A stretch of DNA of 10,420 nucleotides from an uncultured Paracoccaceae bacterium (GTDB lineage Bacteria; Pseudomonadota; Alphaproteobacteria; Rhodobacterales; Rhodobacteraceae), in NCBI GenBank assembly GCA_938038825.1, contig CALHST010000032.1:1-10420 (forward strand), written 5' to 3'. The stretch's first letter is position 1; every line of letters begins with the position of its first letter. The notes below the pieces were generated by a model that saw only the letters and a program-made list of their open reading frames with translations, was not told the DNA's origin and made no database searches. The translations under genes and the position numbers were made by a program. Shown piece after piece: positions 7,514 to 10,420 of the stretch.

Positions 7514-7930
7514 ATGTTTCAGAAAATCGTGCTTGCCGTTGATGCAAACGAATTGGAAGAAGCCAAGAAGCTTGTCAATGTGGCAAAGACATTGGGGGAC
7601 ACCGGGGCAGAATTTCATGTCGTGACAGTTGTCCCCGATGCTGGGTTTGCTCTTGTCGGGATGGCATTGGGGCCTGATCACGCAGAGGGCGTTTTGCAGG
7701 CCACCACGACGCAATTGGAAAACTGGGCCAACGCGGTTCTTGGGCAGGGCGCACATGTACATGTGTCACAAGGGACCGTATATGATGTGGTCTTAAAGAC
7801 AGCTGCGCGGATTGGCGCTGATGTCATCGTTGTGGGGGCACATAGGCCGGAGCTAAAAGATTATCTGGTTGGGCCAAACGCCGCGCGGATTGTGCGCCAT
7901 GCTCCGCAATCAGTCTTCGTTGCGCGGTGA
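7514..7930 (+). CDS. Universal stress protein (UspA family), TRAP-associated
   Basis: A single-domain UspA protein of 138 residues, starting 12 bases after the permease stop with an AGGGAGA site. The fold is evident from the N-terminal KIVLAVDANELEEAKKL strand and helix, HVVTVV (35-40), the GADVIVVGAHRPELKDYLVG segment (101-120) and the C-terminal ARIVRHAPQSVFVAR. UspA proteins encoded with TRAP operons, such as TeaD of the Halomonas ectoine transporter, bind ATP and modulate transporter activity; a similar role is inferred here. The usual nucleotide loop G-x2-G-x9-G-(S/T) reads G108-A-H-R111, then eight residues, then G120-P. The second Gly is therefore Arg, the spacing is one shorter, and Pro replaces Ser/Thr. 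The His-Arg-Pro form also appears to occur in other TRAP-linked Usp proteins, so nucleotide binding may persist in altered form. Confidence 0.92.
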   Translation: MFQKIVLAVDANELEEAKKLVNVAKTLGDTGAEFHVVTVVPDAGFALVGMALGPDHAEGVLQATTTQLENWANAVLGQGAHVHVSQGTVYDVVLKTAARIGADVIVVGAHRPELKDYLVGPNAARIVRHAPQSVFVAR

Positions 7931-7970
7931 TCAGGGCCAAAATCGCAACAAAAGTTGGGCGGTGATAAAG

Positions 7971-7998
7971 CCGCACACGTACACTTTGTGTGGATTTT
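7971..7998 (+). terminator. Weak terminator-like hairpin after the TRAP operon
   Basis: CCGCACA (7971-7977) pairs with TGTGTGG (7987-7993), giving seven pairs including one G-U, with a 9-base loop, followed by ATTTT. It lies 40 bases after the UspA stop and 127 bases before the lipoprotein start. The short uridine tract makes it a weak candidate for ending the TRAP transcript. Confidence 0.4.
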
Positions 7999-8100
7999 GC
8001 AACGATTTTCTCCTGAAAACCCAAGGATTTCATTCCTGACATAAAACTTGACGCTAATGCGCATGAATCTGCTTGAGCGCGACTTCAGGTGGTTTTATCC

Positions 8101-8120
8101 CTCTATCGGGGGTAGAGAGT
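8101..8120 (+). promoter_or_regulatory. Ribosome site presented in a small hairpin before the lipoprotein start
   Basis: CTCTA (8101-8105) pairs with TAGAG (8113-8117), leaving TCGGGGG in the loop. The G run (8108-8112) is the only Shine-Dalgarno-like sequence for the ATG at 8121. The stem is only five pairs, so it may be chance, but it would keep the ribosome site exposed or make it sensitive to a binding factor. Confidence 0.3.
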
Positions 8121-8783
8121 ATGATGGAGAAATTTGTGTCAAAAAAAGTGTTAGAGAAAAAAGTCGCCGGCGTTTTTTGCCTTGTTGCCCTGCTATCTGC
8201 GTGCGGCGGCGGGTCAAATGCACCGACGTTATCAGGTTTTGCAAACGTCACGGGCGGGACCGTTGATGTCGAATTGAACCAGACCATTCGAAGAACAACG
8301 CAAGACGCCGCCGTCGGTCTGACAGCCTATGCCGTCGGAATCACAGACGATCAGATCGCGGGCTTTTCGGGTATTCAAGGTGGTGCAAATGTCGGTGCTG
8401 TGCAAACGACTGGGACCGCGACCTATGACAGTCGTTTCGGTGTTGCCGTTGTCGACAATGTTAATCGTTCCGAAACCTTCATTTCTGGAACACCGGCTGT
8501 TGCAAACGAAAGGCCGATCACACTGACCGCGGATTTTGATGCGGGAACGCTGACGGGGACGGGTGTTGCAACAGGATTGGCAACATTGGATGTGAACGCG
8601 ACGATTGACGGCCAGACACTTGGTGGCAGCGCAACAGTCACGCATACGGTGCAGGCGTTGCCAGCCGGGGTGGTAAACGCAGCTGTGCAGGGTCAGATTG
8701 GCACAACAGGCGTGATCGGGGCCTTTAACGGTTCTGACGATAATACAGTGGTTGCGGGCGGCTTTGTTGGTACGCGCAATTAA
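8121..8783 (+). CDS. Predicted Slam-dependent surface lipoprotein with TbpB-like barrel domain
   Basis: A small lipoprotein of 220 residues. Two tandem ATGs (8121 and 8124) are possible starts; a TTG upstream (8073) is less likely because it would put extra polar residues before the signal. A lysine-rich n-region (KKVLEKK) and hydrophobic core lead to the lipobox LLSAC, with C28 as the lipidated residue, then a GGGSN linker. The mature part is rich in Gly, Thr and Val, has no further cysteine, and reads as alternating beta strands: GTATYDSRFGVAVVDN (98-113), PITLTADFDAGTLTG (132-146), TIDGQTLGGSATVT (161-174) and the end VIGAFNGSDDNTVVAGGFVG (198-217). That ending, with a glycine-rich final strand pair, is typical of the eight-stranded TbpB-like barrel of Slam substrates. 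A Slam homologue follows 21 bases downstream, strongly supporting the assignment. Ligand unknown. The lipoprotein call is firm; the barrel family is inferred without a profile search. Confidence 0.85.
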   Translation: MMEKFVSKKVLEKKVAGVFCLVALLSACGGGSNAPTLSGFANVTGGTVDVELNQTIRRTTQDAAVGLTAYAVGITDDQIAGFSGIQGGANVGAVQTTGTATYDSRFGVAVVDNVNRSETFISGTPAVANERPITLTADFDAGTLTGTGVATGLATLDVNATIDGQTLGGSATVTHTVQALPAGVVNAAVQGQIGTTGVIGAFNGSDDNTVVAGGFVGTRN

Positions 8784-8804
8784 CGTGTTTGCGTGTTCTC
8801 AAAG

Positions 8805-10025
8805 ATGAAACTTGGCGTCCGTCTTTGTCTCTATGCGTGGTGTGTCTTTGTCATGGCGGTCCAGGGGGCTGCCAAGGCAGAGACGCGCGTTGATATTGAC
8901 GCCGCACGCAGCGCATTCGACTTGGCGCGGCAGGAGCGCGCGGATGGTTCTTATGCGTCTGCCATAGACCGTTTGCGCATGCTGGTGCGCCAATTTCCCG
9001 GTGACAATGACGTGCGCGAAGAATTGGGCTATGCGCTTATTTTGGATAAGCAATTTGCGTCTGCGCAGTTTCACTTTCAACTGTTGGCTGAACGTAGCGC
9101 GGATCCAAGACGGCGTGCATTGTATCGCGCCGTCTTGCAGCGCATCTTGTCTGATCGACCAGCCGGCGTTCGCCTGGTTCTAGAAGTGGTTCCATCCTCG
9201 AACATCAATCGGGGATCCGATACAGATCAAGTTGATACTTTTCTTGGCCTGTTACCCATCACCGACGAGTCACAGGCGCAGCGCGGGTGGCGCCGCACAT
9301 TTGGGCTGGAAGGGTTCTTGCGCAAGGGGTTGGGCGCACGTGATCAACTGATCTTTGATTGGGAAGTCTTGAACACAACCTACAGCAACGACATTCTTCC
9401 GGAAGCCACGCAATTTGGCGGAACATTGACGTGGCGCCATTTCACGGCAAAAGGCAATGTTCAGCTGTCCTTTGGTCAGACCCGCATTCGCACTGGCGAC
9501 GAACGCATTACGCAAAACACCATTGGTGTCGCAGGTGGCCGCATTCTTGGCGTGGGAAAGACGCGGTTTGATTGGTCATTCACCCGGTCTTTGTTGGACT
9601 TTGAGGATCAGTCGGGACGGTCCGGCCCGTTTCAATCCCTCACCCTGCGCCATACGTGGTTATTGCCGCGCTCTCAAAGCGTTTTTGCAGGTGTCGTTCT
9701 GGAAGATGCAACGCCGGAACTTGCGCATCAACGTTATGATGGTGCGATTTTACAGGTGGGCGGGCGCAAGGTTTTTCGCACCGGCACATTGGTAGAGGCG
9801 ATCCTGTCCGTTGGAACCCGTGACTTTCGGGGCGTGTTCCCTGGGCAGAGTTTTGATCGCTTTGATCGGTTTGAAGAACTCTCAATCAGCGCGCAGGATT
9901 CGCGTATCCGTTACAAAGGTTTCACGCCGCGCGTGACATGCACGGTGCGCAAAAACGGATCGAACGTGTCATTGTTCGAGGCGACAACGCAGGAATGTGG
10001 TTTCGAAATTACCCGCCGGTTTTGA
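8805..10025 (+). CDS. Slam-family (DUF560) outer-membrane protein, surface lipoprotein assembly modifier
   Basis: A predicted outer-membrane exporter of the Slam/DUF560 family (type XI secretion), which moves TbpB-like lipoproteins to the cell surface. From the ATG at 8805 it has 406 residues; a GTG at 8793 would add four. Neither start has a good ribosome site, suggesting translational coupling with the lipoprotein gene 21 bases upstream. Residues 1-25 are a signal peptide (cleavage AKA|ET). About 32-118 is a helical TPR-like region (SAFDLARQERADGSYASAID, then REELGYALILDKQFASAQFH). The barrel starts near 122 with VRLVLEVVPSSNINRGSDTD, carrying the NIN motif common in DUF560 proteins, and continues as amphipathic strands to the end. 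About 285 residues suit 14 strands. The last residue is Phe (FEITRRF), the usual outer-membrane assembly signal. Neisserial Slams are nearer 490 residues, so this is a shorter version. It converges with an ABC ATPase gene 38 bases away. Confidence 0.85.
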   Translation: MKLGVRLCLYAWCVFVMAVQGAAKAETRVDIDAARSAFDLARQERADGSYASAIDRLRMLVRQFPGDNDVREELGYALILDKQFASAQFHFQLLAERSADPRRRALYRAVLQRILSDRPAGVRLVLEVVPSSNINRGSDTDQVDTFLGLLPITDESQAQRGWRRTFGLEGFLRKGLGARDQLIFDWEVLNTTYSNDILPEATQFGGTLTWRHFTAKGNVQLSFGQTRIRTGDERITQNTIGVAGGRILGVGKTRFDWSFTRSLLDFEDQSGRSGPFQSLTLRHTWLLPRSQSVFAGVVLEDATPELAHQRYDGAILQVGGRKVFRTGTLVEAILSVGTRDFRGVFPGQSFDRFDRFEELSISAQDSRIRYKGFTPRVTCTVRKNGSNVSLFEATTQECGFEITRRF

Positions 10026-10063
10026 CGAACGGCATCTGTTTGGTCGACCCCAACGCCAAAGCC

Positions 10064-10420
10064 CTACTCGGCAAGATGGCAGGCGACGCGTGTGTCACTC
10101 AGGTGCCGCATCTCTGGCCTGTCTTGTTTGCACAGGTCTGTGGCCAAGGGGCAGCGCGGATGAAAAGCGCATCCTTTTGGCGGGTTGATCGGATCGGGAA
10201 TCTCGCCTTGGGGTGGGGGCACGTCACGGCCAAACGCGTCCAGCTTCGGCGCGGCTTCCAACAGCATTTGTGTATAGGGATGTTTGGGGGCCGAGAACAG
10301 ATCCGCAGGGCTGGCCTCTTCAACCAAACGGCCAAGATACAGCACACCAATCCGGTCGGCCATATGTTGAACAACGGTCAAATCGTGGCTGATAAACACA
10401 TAAGTTAGGCCGAAGTAGTC
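10064..10420 (-). CDS. Dipeptide/oligopeptide ABC transporter ATP-binding protein (C-terminal part, cut by window edge)
   Basis: The last 118 residues of an ABC ATPase of the OppD/OppF, DppD/DppF type, which powers peptide or related uptake at the inner membrane. The gene enters from the right edge and stops with TAG at 10066-10064. LTYVFISHDLTVVQHMADRI contains the switch histidine (SHD) and is followed by GVLYLGRLVEEASPADLF, normal for the end of the nucleotide-binding domain. HPYTQMLLEAAP then opens the oligopeptide-specific C-terminal region. Its four cysteines (GCAFHPRCP, TDLCKQ, VACHLAE) match the conserved Cys motif of this family, which can hold an iron-sulfur cluster in some members. 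The PDPINPPKGCAFHPRCP form favours the OppF/DppF-like subunit, but a fused GsiA-like protein cannot be excluded because Walker A, the signature motif and Walker B are outside the window. Confidence 0.9.
   Translation of the reverse strand, partial: DYFGLTYVFISHDLTVVQHMADRIGVLYLGRLVEEASPADLFSAPKHPYTQMLLEAAPKLDAFGRDVPPPQGEIPDPINPPKGCAFHPRCPLATDLCKQDRPEMRHLSDTRVACHLAE

Noticed and set aside
8048..8076. TTGACG as a -35 box and the ATGCGCAT palindrome (8057-8064) as an iron-regulator site upstream of the lipoprotein-Slam pair
   Set aside because: No acceptable -10 box is found at the right spacing, and the eight-base palindrome does not match Fur, Irr or RirA consensus sequences well enough to name.
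10026..10063. TTTGG/CCAAA and GGTCGACC inverted repeats between the Slam and ABC ATPase genes, considered as a terminator
   Set aside because: The stems are short, the first has a long loop, and no uridine tract follows.

Overview
The window looks like ordinary chromosome from an alphaproteobacterium, most likely of the Rhodobacterales/Roseobacter group. This is inferred from the mix of families (sugar, dipeptide and TAXI-type TRAP uptake systems, a LacI-family regulator beside a sugar-binding protein) and the moderately GC-rich coding style; no rRNA or marker gene is present to prove it. No mobile element, tRNA, rRNA or CRISPR array was seen. Coding density is high and the longest gene-free stretch is about 220 bases.

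Layout. (1) Bases 1-332, minus strand: the N-terminus of a sugar ABC transporter binding protein, cut by the window edge. It is divergent from a LacI-family regulator (555-1547, plus). The shared region holds a GTTAC-T-GTAAC operator-like palindrome over the putative transporter promoter. (2) Bases 1554-2876, minus: a class-III PLP aminotransferase, tail-to-tail with the regulator (6 bases apart). (3) Bases 3000-7930, plus: a TAXI-type TRAP operon. It encodes a periplasmic binding protein, then a strong intergenic hairpin, then a secreted alpha/beta-hydrolase of the PHB-depolymerase/feruloyl-esterase type, then a fused 4TM-12TM permease with a C-terminal DUF3394-like domain, then a UspA protein. 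The hydrolase inside the transporter operon suggests that an ester or oligomer is cleaved in the periplasm and the released acid is imported.

(4) Bases 8121-10025, plus: a two-gene cassette of a small lipoprotein with a predicted TbpB-like beta-barrel, followed 21 bases later by a Slam (DUF560) outer-membrane protein with an N-terminal TPR region and a C-terminal barrel. This reads as a minimal type XI secretion pair, an exporter with its surface lipoprotein, and is the most interesting part of the window. No TonB-dependent receptor is next to it here. (5) Bases 10064-10420, minus: the C-terminal end of a dipeptide/oligopeptide ABC transporter ATPase, convergent with the Slam gene and cut by the window edge.

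All family assignments were made by reading motifs and overall sequence character; no database search was run.
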